This document shows, piece after piece, positions 51,936-64,000 of a stretch of DNA of 64,000 nt. The notes beneath the pieces were generated by a model. That model did no database searches and was not told where the DNA came from. It was given only the letters and a program-made list of their open reading frames with translations. Every line of letters begins with the position of its first letter. Position 1 is the stretch's first letter. This DNA is from Pterobdella sp. o SKG-2022 (Eukaryota; Annelida; Clitellata; Hirudinida; Piscicolidae). The DNA is taken from the NCBI GenBank assembly GCA_964035795.1, contig OZ038320.1:17688589-17752588 (forward strand). The letters run 5' to 3'. A program made the translations under genes and the position numbers.

Positions 51936-54900
51936 ATGAAAGAAATGAAAAAAAACTGTTTTGAGAAAGATAAAAATCAAGAAAAAACTATGGCTAAATC
52001 TTCAGGAAAAGAGAATAAATCACAATCTAAAACGGGTATAAGCTCTGGTGAATACGCAGAAAATTTTCGGTGGTGGTGGTACCAACAACAATGCATTTAC
52101 CAGATGAACATGGCTTATTATCATTTCTTATATAATCTTCATTTCATTTCTGCAAATAATTATTATAACCAGCTCAACTCAGTAAGAGCCACTTCAAGCT
52201 CAGTTCCCAATAGTGCCGCTTTCCAGCAACAACCTGAACATATTCAAGGTGTGTCATTGACTAGCATAAATCACAAAAATAATATTTATAAATATACAAA
52301 TTTTTAAAAAGATATGTTATTTCAAAATAATTTTGCTTTTAGTTTAATATAAAGCTCTGAATTTTTGAATTGAGTATTTTTCTTTAGACAAAAGTTTTAA
52401 ATGTAATTTAAAAAATAATATAAAGTTTATAATTTTCTTTTTTCAAAAAGTAATTTTGTTTCTACAGGTACAGAATGTGTTATTCCACCCCTCTGGAAAA
52501 GATTGGCAGCAGAACTGATTGACTTTGTGATACTTTTCTTAATTAAACTTGGATTCACTTTTTTCATCATTGACAACACCTTTTATTTGTAAGTTTAATA
52601 TAAATTTCATGTTTGAAATTTCAGATAATTTTAATTTTCCAAACAAGACTTATATCTTCCACTTTTTATAAATTAGAAGCAAAATTTTTTGATTATTTTC
52701 AGTCTGTCTTCAAGCCAGATAGTTTTAAGAACTTGTTGAACTTGAGTGGTTTGAGGAGATAAACTTTTGGTGCCATTAAGGCACCCAAGCTCACAAAATG
52801 TCATCATCTTTTGATGAAAATGAGAACAAAACTGTCATGATTTACAAGATTGTAAGGCTGTTCAAAGTTGGTGAGGCTCTAAACTTCTTTTTGGCTGTGT
52901 GATGTGAAAAAGAGCTGTAGTTAAGCCCAAGACCTTAAATGAACTAAATTTTAAATGTTGAAAAAGTTAGCCTGCATTCTCTCACTCAGAAGTATGCTCA
53001 AAAGAATTGAACACGTGTAAGCTTTTTAGCTATACATATTAGCTTGAAAAGAAATCAAACCAACAGATGAGAGAAATAAGGCTGTTGAATATTAACGATT
53101 ACAGGTTGATAGGGTATATAGCCATAAAAGCTAGTACGTACTAATTTATTTGAAATTTTATAAATAAATAATAGCACAATGAATGAGAATAAAAAAAAAT
53201 AATTAAACATGACAATATATTAAGTTTGAGTTAATTTAACATAATAAAAATAAAAAAGATAACCATAAAAAGATAATTTTTATCAAATAAAAATAGTAAT
53301 AAAAAAAGATTTCAATATTAAGTAAGCTTAAAAAATTAGCTGCAGATTTTTGAGCTGTTGGATTTAATCATTAGTTAAGACCCCAGCCTTCACTAGCGAC
53401 TATGTAGCGTTTTAATAAATTTCAAAGAATTATTTTTTAAAATATTACACTTTGAACACAGAAAATACTAACCAAACAATTTTTTTCTATATAATTTTAC
53501 TATTTCCTTTTATAACTTTTCATTTAAGTTTTCATAGCTTCAAATATTCAACTAAATTGATTTTTTAATATTAAATTCTGATTCATTATGCAACTTTTCA
53601 ATTCTTTTTTATTTTCACTTGTTTTATTTTCCAATGAACTTTAAATTTTTATTTATTTCAATTTCATTTTATTATATGTTGGTTTACTTTCAATTTATTT
53701 CATATAAACGATTGTCTCGCACCAGGTTGAGATGTTTGTGCGACAGAATCTCTAGCAACAGAATTTCTATTAAGAAATAGCTTGAATTAAAAACAAACAA
53801 ATAAATTAACTTTAATGAGCTCCAATAAAACTGCATATTTTAATTTGGAATAAAATCATGAATAATAAATTAATTTGCACCATAGGGAGCCCTTCGACGA
53901 GGACATAGAGAGGTTCATAAATGAGAGATGGACGCCAGAGAACGCCATGAAAATACTACCTCATGTCATCATGCTGGAACTCATTAATCGGGTCTTTATC
54001 AGCTTTTTCGAGGTGATAGTTTTGTCCATTTCCACTGTGTGTGTTGATAATATACATAAAATTGAAAACAACTAGAACTATGTATATGTTCATTTCCATA
54101 TTTTAACTTTGTTGTCGCCATGGAAATGGGTCTAAAATGATGATGGGAAAAAAAATTTGTTGGCTTACTGTGAAAAAATCTAAAAAGAGAATATGACGAT
54201 TCACCAATGCTCTTTAAAAAGGGGAGAGGTTAATTTATGGCTCAAGAACGAACTTTCAAGCACAGCGGGAAAAAATGAATTAATTTAGATATTATAATGG
54301 ACATATCTTCTAAAGGTTTTCCAGATTTAAGTTCAAAAAAATTTTGTTTTGGGTATTATAAATTCGATTGTGAAATCGTGAAATACAACAAAAGCCCTAA
54401 AAAACTCTACGATGACTTTTTAAAAATTCACCTTGTTTATATGTTTCGACAATTATATAATAATCTGGAGCAATGACTTTTTTTTATATTTCTTGTGCGT
54501 TCTTAGGTTTTTAACAACGGTGAGCGGACAATAAAATTTAAATGAAAAACCATCTGGTTTAAACTTCAACCCAGTCAAGACTCATCCATACAACTTCATC
54601 TCTGAAGCTTTTAACTAATACTATTCAAAACTATATTTAAAGTTGAATATATAATAATTATTTACGTTTCAAGACATTACCATTTGAAACGTAACAGGCA
54701 CTAAGCATAAGACACGGGTTGAGAGGGACAGTAGGGGGTTCGACTCCCGGGAAGAGAATCATGAAGTTGAAAGTTTTATATTGTGAGAAGGTTTCAAGCG
54801 TGCCATCGTCTCCCGGCAAAGTGCTTGTCGTTCCTGCCACTGACCTCCGCTTTCCGAGGTTTATTATGTGGATTTGTGTGGTTCAAATACTTTCAATATT

Positions 54901-55626
54901 TTTCACTTTTCAATGTAGGGCGATTTTTCATTGAGCACACTTTTATACTCCTTATTTTAAATCTTCATTTGAATTTTTATGCACAACTCGATTTCTCATG
55001 TTTCAGTAGGCCGTTTAAAAATTTGTTTTTAAGCGTTGCTCAAACTATAATAAATGTTGAATCCCGTTTAAATGCTTAAAACTAATAAAGAATTATTCTA
55101 GAATATCGGCTTGAAAACTTTACAATAGTTTAACGTTGATTATAAGAGGTTTATGAAACATTTAAGACAACAAAAATAGCTTTAATTTTCGATGAGTTTA
55201 GCTTTATAAAGCGTTAGGATACTTTAAAATAACATATAATCGGCCCAAAACAGAAGAATTAGTTATTGAAAACACAATTTTCGAATTTTTAACATCAAAC
55301 AGATAAATCTTCCAAAAATTGATAAATTTATTTAATTGTAAAATAACTGATCTAAATTATTTCTATTACTATTGGTGTATGTTATAAATTATTTTATATT
55401 TCGAACCTTCAAAACAAGTATTTCCCTAAATATTATTACATTCATTATAAAATAATACTATTGGTCTAACAGGGCACTGTTGCGTTCTCTCTTCAAGAAC
55501 TTCTCCTTCATTATACTGCCAGTCTTCCTCAGTTCCTTCATCTTCGACCACAATCGTTCCCTCTATGATCTTATATCTTCTTCATTGGTTGTGTACATGG
55601 ATGATGAGCCTAATGCTGGAGCTTGA
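51936..55626 (+). CDS. FAM8A1: FAM8A1-like RDD-domain membrane protein (ERAD cofactor)
   Basis: Five exons: 51936-52248, 52468-52588, 53886-54012, 54698-54858 and 55473-55626. Frame is kept throughout, giving 291 aa against 413 in human; the difference is mainly a shorter N-terminus. FAM8A1 is a partner of the HRD1 ubiquitin ligase in ER-associated degradation. The N-terminal exon carries the family block EYAENFRWWWYQQQCIYQMN. The RDD domain follows: PLWKRLAAELIDFVILFLIK (first helix with its R and D), a luminal/acidic insert EPFDEDIERF, HVIMLELINRVFISFFE, GTVGGSTPGKRIMKLKVLYC, then ALLRSLFKNFSFIILPVFLS and DHNRSLYDLISSSLVVY. Three membrane segments are expected. The start is the first ATG of an open exon. 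It converges on SLC30A1. Confidence 0.93.
55172..55220. repeat. Partial copy of the foldback family of 56-260
   Basis: In the last FAM8A1 intron, about 45 bases match the half-element at 39044-39095: ATAGCTTTAATTTTCGATGA, then GTTTAGCTTTATAAAGCGTT. Degenerate and single-armed. Confidence 0.45.
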
Positions 55627-56808
55627 TGTATAATATCCCATTAGGTTCTAATACATTCAATAGCGCTTACTTTTCCATCCAGTTTTACTATAACTAACGT
55701 CTTTCAAAACATTTTTGTTAGTTCAATCTACTTGCTTGTGTTACATATTTATTAACCTGAATTAGTAACTTTCTTTAAATACATATTCGGGTGAAGGGAT
55801 TATTATCGGCAAAGAAATGACATTTTCGTTGAAAAATTTCTTTTTCTTTGAAAATGGACTAATGAACAAATGATTGAAATAATTATATTTTTTCTGATCA
55901 TAAGAAAATAAAAAAAATTTAAATTTATTCAAATTTAACATAACAGCATGAAAATATTTGGTTATTGGTCTCAATATTAGGGTTTCACGGTGGATAAACA
56001 TTTTAACACAACGAGCAACATTATAATACTTTACTTATCAGTGATTAATATACCTTAACTATTTAGATTCACTAGTAGTTAATTCAACAAGCTAAATGTA
56101 GGGGGTTGATTCTAAAATCTCAATATAAAATTTCAAAACTCCTTTAAGATGCTTCTATAAAAATAAGCGCCAAAGTAAGTTATTTAAAATATTAAGATAG
56201 TACAAAACATCAGTTTATTAAACAAAACAATGTACAAAGCTTTCCGTCACGAATGTAACACTTTCTATTATTTGATACGAAAATGTTATAGCTTCATACA
56301 CTATTTGGTTTAACGTTTGCTTCATAATGTTAAGTCAGCGTTGTTTTAATGAGGTAATGAATTAAATTTGGAAAAACTTTGTTTTTTTATAAATCAGATT
56401 ATCGTCTATATTCAACCGTGAATAAAAAAATGAAGATTGCATTTTGTGGACAGATGAAAATTTAAATAACAAATAATAGAAATTTGATTCGATAAAATTC
56501 ACCTAACATCTTTAGATTACGAATACCTGAAGCAAAATTAAAGAAATTTCAATGTACATAAAAATTGATAAATAAAATCCAGATTTTTTAGTTTTCAAAT
56601 ATCTAAAAAAAATTTTCATAATTTAATTTATAATGAGAAACGGTATTTACATATAAAAATTGGAAAACAAATATTTGAACAACGGCTTTATAAAAATATA
56701 TCGAAGAAATTCATCGATGTACCACTCTAAAAAAACTACGTCCAAATATCAACACTAAGCACAACATCACCAATGACCTAGATATTAACAAGCACCGTGC
56801 TCAAATAA
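55627..56808. other. Intergenic region between convergent FAM8A1 and SLC30A1
   Basis: AT-rich. It must hold the 3' UTRs of both genes. A minus-strand frame at 55762-56001 has no recognisable domain. No transposon or RNA gene seen. Confidence 0.4.
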
Positions 56809-59800
56809 TTATCCTCCCTTTTCATCCACCATGTCGACTACATCGGTCGGAGTGACTATGTTGTTTCTCTGTCTGACTACAGGGTCAATAAGTGGATTAG
56901 AAGTGTTTTGATTGTCGTTCTTTCTTGCACAACAAGTGTCGACGTGGCATTGCTTATCAGGACCACACTCCAACAAACAATCATCGTTCAACAGGTTCTC
57001 TTCATACTACAAATTGAAAATCATTTTGTCAAAAACTAGAGATATATATAGTTTATACTATATAAATAGTTTAAAACATAAATTGCATAAATTAATATGA
57101 CACTTCAAAAAAGGGCAAATATTATTTACTACCTGATAATAAAAGCATTCATACAATGAACTTTAATGCTAATGCTTCAGCATCTAAAATTAAACGTTGG
57201 ATAAACCAAAGAAACATCGAAATACATTTCAATTTTTAGTTTAACTTATTTTAAAATTATTGAATAAAACATTATATGATTTTAATTTTTAAAGAAAACC
57301 CTTAGAGTTTGAATTCTCTGTTAATTATGTGAAAAAAATTCTCTTTCAATAAATTAATGTACCATTTTTAGTATAAACTAGTTGAATACCAGCATACCAA
57401 TACCAACCTCGACAAACTCTGGTTGGATAGTGGTTGAGTGGATGCCTTCATCATGGAAAAAGTTTTTCACTTGCTCTGCTATCCTCATGTAGTCTCGCAG
57501 GTTTTGACATCTGAATAATGTTTTGATGAATAATACATTATAATATTTCATCTATTACTAACTTTATATTTATTGTTAATTTGAAAAAAATTGTAATATT
57601 TAAGTCTAAAATAAATGAATATTTTATATATATTTGAAAAAAAAATGCCCATAAATATTTATTTTGTGTCAAATGACCTTTTATCAAGTCATATCACTAA
57701 GAGCTGATAAAGTTGATATAATTGTTTTCAAGTAGATCAAATCAATAAAAAAATGAAGTAATGTACCTCACGAAAAGTTATAATGTTTTATCATGTTATT
57801 AAAAATACAAATATAGAATCGTGAATAAATTTTAAAGGTAAAAAAACAAAAAGCAATTACGCAGATTTTTCGTTTTGATAGCATTTTCAACTGATATGGT
57901 AGAAAACTGCAAAACGCAGAATGAAATAAATTTCTCATGATATAAAACATATCAATAAAAAATAAAATATTCCATATTGAAGTTCAACGACCATGGTATT
58001 AATTGAACTAATTTTAAGTCGCTTGAAGCCTGTATCTAAAGAAAACAAAATAAAGTAGTTGAAAAAGAGAGAAAAATAGTATTGAAAAATTTTAACCACA
58101 ATACAGCTCGCATATACAATCATTATATATTTATATTATATTCATGACTAATTATTTCAAATTTCCCAAGTTTGAAACAGACAGTGATAACCTAGATACC
58201 AAGATTTTAAAGCCGGTTTTGATCTCTAACTGGATGACCAGTTTTACTTCATTTACAATACACAAACCATCATAAAAATTTATACAACTCTCACCTTATA
58301 TGGGCAGATGCAATGATCCTGTTACCAGCCAGTTGCCACACGTGGAACTCATGGACAGCTAGCACACCACTCACCTGTGAAGGAGGTATTATAATACAAC
58401 TGAGATTCATTGGTTTCTATTGATTGAATTTATTAGACTTTATTAAAGTGCAACATTCAGATTGATTGGCACATCGAAATATCAACTATTTAACAGGCGA
58501 ATATTGATGGGAAAGTCTATTTAGATTTTTATAACCATATCATATGAAAAAAAAATTATTGAATGATATAAAGCTAGTAGTAAATTAAATTAATTATTTG
58601 AAAGAATAATAGTTCAAATTTTAACTGATGAAATTCTAATAGAAAAAGATTAGACTTTTTATATTAACTAATGTGAAACAGAAACACTTCAAGAACACTT
58701 GAATGCTAAAAGAGATATATTGAAAATAACAATGAACATTTTGTAAACTCTTAATCTTTAGAGGTCTTGTAAAAACAACCTACGAATAATGAAGAAACTA
58801 CAGTGAAACTACACAAACATTCCAAAATGTAAATGTGCAAACACGTTTTAATTAAATCATATTTTACTGATTTTACTTAATAATGTAAGTTGAATTAATG
58901 GAAACTTTGTAAAAATTTGGTTTAACTTGTTTTTTTTGCACATAATTGTATTATTCATCAAAAACTTGAGTATATACCTATCAATTTTCTTATTAAAAAA
59001 GCATAAAAATTGACAAAAATCGATAAAAGAAATAACTAAAACAACAATAATAAAAATATAGATGAAACAACAATAACGATTAAGAAAGTGCCTAACACTC
59101 TGCAGCAGCTTCTCTTTGAGGGCAGCCACCTGGATATGAGTGGGCACTGTTTGCAGGAGGATGAGGGAAGACTCCTTCACTGCAGTTGTCAATCATTATG
59201 CTCAAGTGGGTACGAAGAGATGAATTAATGGAATAGGATGAGAGAAAAAAACAGATGAGTATACAGAAAGATATGTGGGAAGTACTGAGATTTTTATGAA
59301 GCACTCAATCCAATGATTAATAATGAAGTATATTTTCAATATCATAATAAAAACTCAAAGCTTTTACGTTTTATTTGATAAGGATACAAACGATTTGGTT
59401 GGGTAGCATGAAGAAGTGAGTAAAGGTGAGTTGTTTGTTAATTATTTTAAATTACTGATGGGAACTCACTTAGCGGGATAGTGGTTGAGAGAACGATGAC
59501 AACGAGAACTATACTGAAATCATTATGAAACAAGTTAAAAAATAGTGACTATTTATTAAATATTAATTAATAATTATTAAATTAAAATGAGATGGCAATA
59601 GAAAGATTTTTATTAGATAAAAATGAAAGCACAATGTCATTTGAAAATTAATTTTATATAATGATATATTAATGATATATCAAATGTATAAGTGGTTTTA
59701 AAAAGTAACGAATTTCTTGAAACTTGTTCAATTACAAAGTAACTATTCACGAAACATTGCCTCACTGATGATTAATTAAAGGGTATTTTATGGCGGCTCA

Positions 59801-62800
59801 ATAATCTTCACATGCTCATAATGAAACTCACATGCTTTGTGTACTGTTTCTCATGCTATTGATATTTCTTCATCATTTTTGATGATTCTATTCGCCATTT
59901 ATATATAATGTTGATGAAAAATTTAAGTGAAATAATGATCGGATTAAGGTTCGTTTTAACAGGTGAAAAATGATTAAAAAGATAAGAATATTATTAACAA
60001 AATCAAAAATAAAAATAATATTTAAAAAATCAATATAGTACTATTGTTATTATTATCGTATATTCTATAATTCTATGTTAAACCTAAATAAAGAAAACAT
60101 CATAAATAACTATTTTGGTAGAAATAATGCCATGATCAAAATTCTTACAAATAAATTCACAAATATTTTAAAAGAAAGATATGAACGTTAATTTTACATG
60201 TAAGTGGAAAAATAGATGAAAATTGATTTTCTTAAAAACTAGACATCACATAACAAACACTTGAAAACTTCAAAATGGAAAAAAAATTTTAAAAACAAAA
60301 AACTAAAAAAACAAAATTTTTAAAAATAATAGCTTATCAATAAATGGATAGAAGCAAAACTGAGAAAAAACATAAATAATATCATTTTCAATAATCATAA
60401 AATAAATCAAATTAATGAAAATATTCTTTTTACGATCATACGCTCCATTTTTTATAATGATGAACATGAAGAAACCTGAGTGCAGGATCAACCTTGTATT
60501 TCCAGTCCCCTTCACAGAAAATGATCAACAATGCACTTATTATCACCACCAACGATCCTGAAATGGAGCTTTTGATACTATAATGTGATAAATAATCCGG
60601 TTATAGTAAAATACTGATTATAGTACTTAAAAGTTCCCCTAACTTTCTTAATACAACTGAGCTTAGCGTAGCTTATCAAACATGATTCAGTAAAAATAAT
60701 GCGGTTTATGATAACTAATATACATGACTCTATGCCTTTGAAATAGAAATAGGATTAAAATGTAACCTAGAGCATCCCCCAACACATGCAAGAAGACTCC
60801 TTTCATATTCAACTGAGCACTTGATTCTGATGTTTGGGTGTTTTAATAGTTCTAATTAGAGATTCATAAATAAAAGTTATTTAGAATTACTGTTCCTTAA
60901 TTCGAGTATTTTGTGCTGGGTATAAAAATTAGAAAATTAATACATAATTAAATTGAAAAATGAAAAACTTCAAATAAAAACTCATGGATAGAAAATATGA
61001 TTATCTGAACTGATTTCACAAACCCGATACCACAACCATTAACACTTGCAATTGTAATAGGCTAATTACTTTCCTGCTTTGAAACCTTGATTATTTTGAT
61101 GATTTATCTCTTAACATTAACAGATAAAAAAGCTATTATGCAAAAGTAATCAAGCAGTGTATGATGATAACCAAACATGAAAAACAAAGAAACATGCCTA
61201 TGATGGTGTAAGGTGAACGTTTCAAAGAACATTTCAAATCAAGAAGCAAAGAATATTATAACATCGATAATGATATAAGACTGAAATCAACCATTGAACT
61301 ACAAAAAAATAAACACCCACTGATCTTAGGCTTGCCTCTGATGACATCGACATCCAAAGCACCATCCTCCATGTCTGCCACCATTTCTGACACCTTCATT
61401 ACAAATAATTGATTTCTCAATAAGACTGATGAATGGGTGTAGTGACTAATGGTGAATATGTTCATAAGTGCTGCAAATGAAATGCATATTTTTAATGATT
61501 ATAGAATATAAATGTTAAAATATAAATATTGATAATAAAACATTCATTATTAACAACATCAGTACTACGTTTTGATTCTTATTTTCATTAATGTTATTCA
61601 TAAAAATATTAAAATAGAAGAAAGCAACTTATTGGCAAAAAAATCATTAAAAATTTTGAAGGATGACGTAAAATTGAGATATTGTGAAATAACATTGAGC
61701 TTAATGGGATTAAGCCAGTGGAGGTATTTATTAACACTTTGGAATTTTATCAATATCAAACTTATTTATATTATATAGCAGTCGATAGTTTAATATTTCC
61801 CTGATAGATAACATATATTGAATGGTTAACTTAAACTTGCTTTTTTATCCATTGGTTCTTCTTCGTCATCTTCTTTATCTTTCAATGTCATAGTTTCTCT
61901 ATCACCGTCTCCAACAGCTGAAAATATTCAAATTTACATTTAAATATTTATTATAGTGGAGCATGCTGTTATTAAACCTATGATTCAACATCATTTTGAA
62001 AAATCCTCAATAACAAAACGCTACTGGTGTGAAAATGAATAAATATGAAGAAATGGATGAAACAGCAAGAAACATGTTGATCATATTAACAATGCTGTCG
62101 TTTGAAGTGTCTTCAACTTCATCATGGTAACTCAACTACTTGAGATCCTCTTATTTATTAACTTTCTTTATTTACCTCTGTCCCATTTCTGAAACTTTCA
62201 CTAGAATAACTGATAAGCCTATGAACACACTCGATTATAGAGACTAATATTAAACTACTTTATAACTTTGAAAAATATTTACGTCTATTATATGAGATTT
62301 TTGATTCATTCATTCAGATTGTACATTTTATAAAACTAAACTTATTGAAAACTTTTGACACTAGATGATGTAAGATACTCTTACAAAAAGCTTCGTGTAT
62401 TAAGTTTGTCAATAAACCTTAGTGTTTGTTTCTATTATATAAACTTATTGAAAATATTAGCTTGTTATTTTGTCTTGAGAAATGTATTAAATACTTTATA
62501 TGACGACGTGAATCTTTTCAATTATTGTATGAGGTATGCTTTGAAAGCATTTTATTTAGCATTTTTCAATAATCAATAAAACTTAAATTTAATAAGTCAT
62601 GAACTAGCATATAAATCTAATTTATTATAAAACCGCCAATTTCAAGTAAATTGATTTGCAATCTCAAGCAAATTTCCTTTATTTTATTCTATTATTGGAT
62701 TCTCATGAAACAATACAGAAAAAAAAAATATTAATATTTTTTAAACAAATATAAATTTTTAAGCTTATGAAAAGTAAAACTAAACTCAAAACCCATGAAA

Positions 62801-63995
62801 CAAAAATCAATTGATAAAATCACATACAGTGAACAACAAAAACCTTTAGTGAGTGGGTTAGTGGTGTTGGAGGTGGGAGGTGGACCGTGGCTGTGTCCAT
62901 GGGCATGCCCTCTGAGAAGTAGGAGTCCAACAAGGTTTATTAAAAAGCCTATAATGCCTACATACAACATCATCTTCTCATGTTTTATGTCTTCTGTTGA
63001 CGTCAACCTTTATGGTTGGATTTAGGTTATGTTTTAGTTGGATAGATATGGTAGTTATTTAAAAAAATGAACATTACATTTATATTTAAGTAATAAAAGC
63101 ATATAACCAAAAACTCATTTCTAAATACATTTGTTTATGTATAAACATATCCGAAACAAAACAATATTACCAATTTTTAAAAACTGAATATTTACAAATA
63201 CCTTTCAATTGCTTCAGTGAAGATAGTGAAACACAAAGCAACAAGAAAAACAGAGTTGACCAAAGCCCCCACTACCTCTGCCCTTGCCCACCCATATGTA
63301 TTCTTTCGAGATCTTAGCTTTGATATCTAAAAGTTCAACATTGATATAAATGAATTTATCAAAGAATATTATTAAAATTAGTAATTAAGTATGGGATAAA
63401 TAATTAATAGGCTCAAATGTTTCAGTATATAATATTTCTATATATTATTATTAAGATTGTTTTAGCGCACAGTTATCAATTCAAGATTGCTTCAGAGGCA
63501 CTATACTATAAAGTATTAATAGAAATAAACTACATAGAAGAATATAATAATCATATTTTTAAATGGGAAATAAGTTAATAAGCAGCAACCCACCCTGACA
63601 GATGCTATACCAACCACCAATGCCACCACATCAGATAACATATGATATGAATCTCCTATCATGGCCAATGATCTAATGAAATTTAAACATTTTAATATAA
63701 ATAATGAAAATTTGTTAATTATTGAACTTTGAAATATCATTAGATGGTGAAACAAAACGAAATTTTTGGGAAGATATAAGTATAAAAAATATTATATGAA
63801 ATTATAAGCGTATTAAAATTTTTGAAATACACAACGCAAATTTTATTTCAAAAAACTATATTAAATTATTGATAAAGCGTGCACTTACCTCGTGATATGA
63901 CCAACAATCAATTCCACAAGAAAAAAAGTAAAAGTTAAAGCCAACATAGAACCTAGTCTACAGGTTTTTGAGAGTAAAAATTCCTTAATATCCAT
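56809..63995 (-). CDS. SLC30A1: Zinc exporter ZnT1 (SLC30A1, cation diffusion facilitator)
   Basis: Thirteen minus-strand exons: 63889-63995, 63594-63672, 63202-63326, 62844-63007, 61837-61917, 61321-61386, 60767-60826, 60476-60557, 59470-59513, 59097-59179, 58295-58374, 57408-57510, 56809-57006. All joins are in phase, giving 423 aa against 507 in human ZnT1. ZnT1 exports zinc from the cytosol at the plasma membrane in exchange for protons. TM2 reads MIGDSYHMLSDVVALVVG and TM5 reads GVFLHVLGDAL; together they supply the two His and two Asp of the zinc site. TM3 is in YGWARAEVVGALVNSVFLVA. The His-rich loop (RGHAHGHSHG) is short, followed by an acidic loop (KEDDEEEPMD). The cytosolic domain keeps KESSLILLQTVPTHI, VHEFHVWQLAGNRIIASAHI and GIHSTTIQPEFVE. 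The tail keeps the ZnT1 Cys pattern DCLLECGPDKQCHVDTCC. The start ATG is five bases from the window end, so the promoter is outside. Confidence 0.95.
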
Positions 63996-64000
63996 TTTGG

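Noticed and set aside
62795..63025. 76-codon plus-strand frame
   Set aside because: Antisense shadow of the SLC30A1 TM4/His-loop exon 62844-63007.
1..64000. CRISPR array, prophage, bacterial operon or horizontally acquired cluster
   Set aside because: No spaced direct repeats and no bacterial gene layout; spliceosomal introns and metazoan families throughout.

Overview
This is an AT-rich nuclear window from an animal. The genes are split by many introns, and the set (an ASH1-type methyltransferase, a neurexin with PDZ tail, ZnT1, TMEM68, NTPCR, FAM8A1) points to an invertebrate with a nervous system. I could not fix the phylum from sequence alone. The standard genetic code fits every model, with TAA and TGA both used as stops. 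Exon models were built by hand from family conservation, splice signals and codon phase; each chain described as complete keeps one open frame across every join.

Layout: a foldback repeat at 56-260; an ASH1L-like histone methyltransferase on + (1056-10418, 19 exons, about 1,182 aa); a gene-poor gap (10419-15783); a very large, unusual neurexin on + (15784-37297); NTPCR on - (37911-38754); a gap full of transposon debris (38755-42055); TMEM68 on - (42056-51531), whose introns hold a decayed APE-type LINE, a dead Tc1-like element, a tRNA-like relic and two copies of a short repeat; FAM8A1 on + (51936-55626), head to head with TMEM68 across about 404 bp; and SLC30A1/ZnT1 on - (56809-63995), whose start codon lies five bases inside the window edge. 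Neurexin/NTPCR and FAM8A1/SLC30A1 are convergent pairs.

The most striking object is the neurexin. It keeps only the last LNS-EGF-LNS unit of an alpha-neurexin, the stalk, the transmembrane helix, the GSYKVD juxtamembrane motif and a C-terminal EVYV PDZ ligand. It adds a ~540-residue N-terminal extension ending near a furin-type RMKR site, about 1,045 Lys/Asn-rich residues inserted inside the first LNS fold, and a ~290-residue cytoplasmic tail. The four small genes are compact and conventional, so the expansion is specific to this gene. No operon-like functional link between the genes is evident, although TMEM68 and FAM8A1, both known as ER membrane proteins, share a probable bidirectional promoter.
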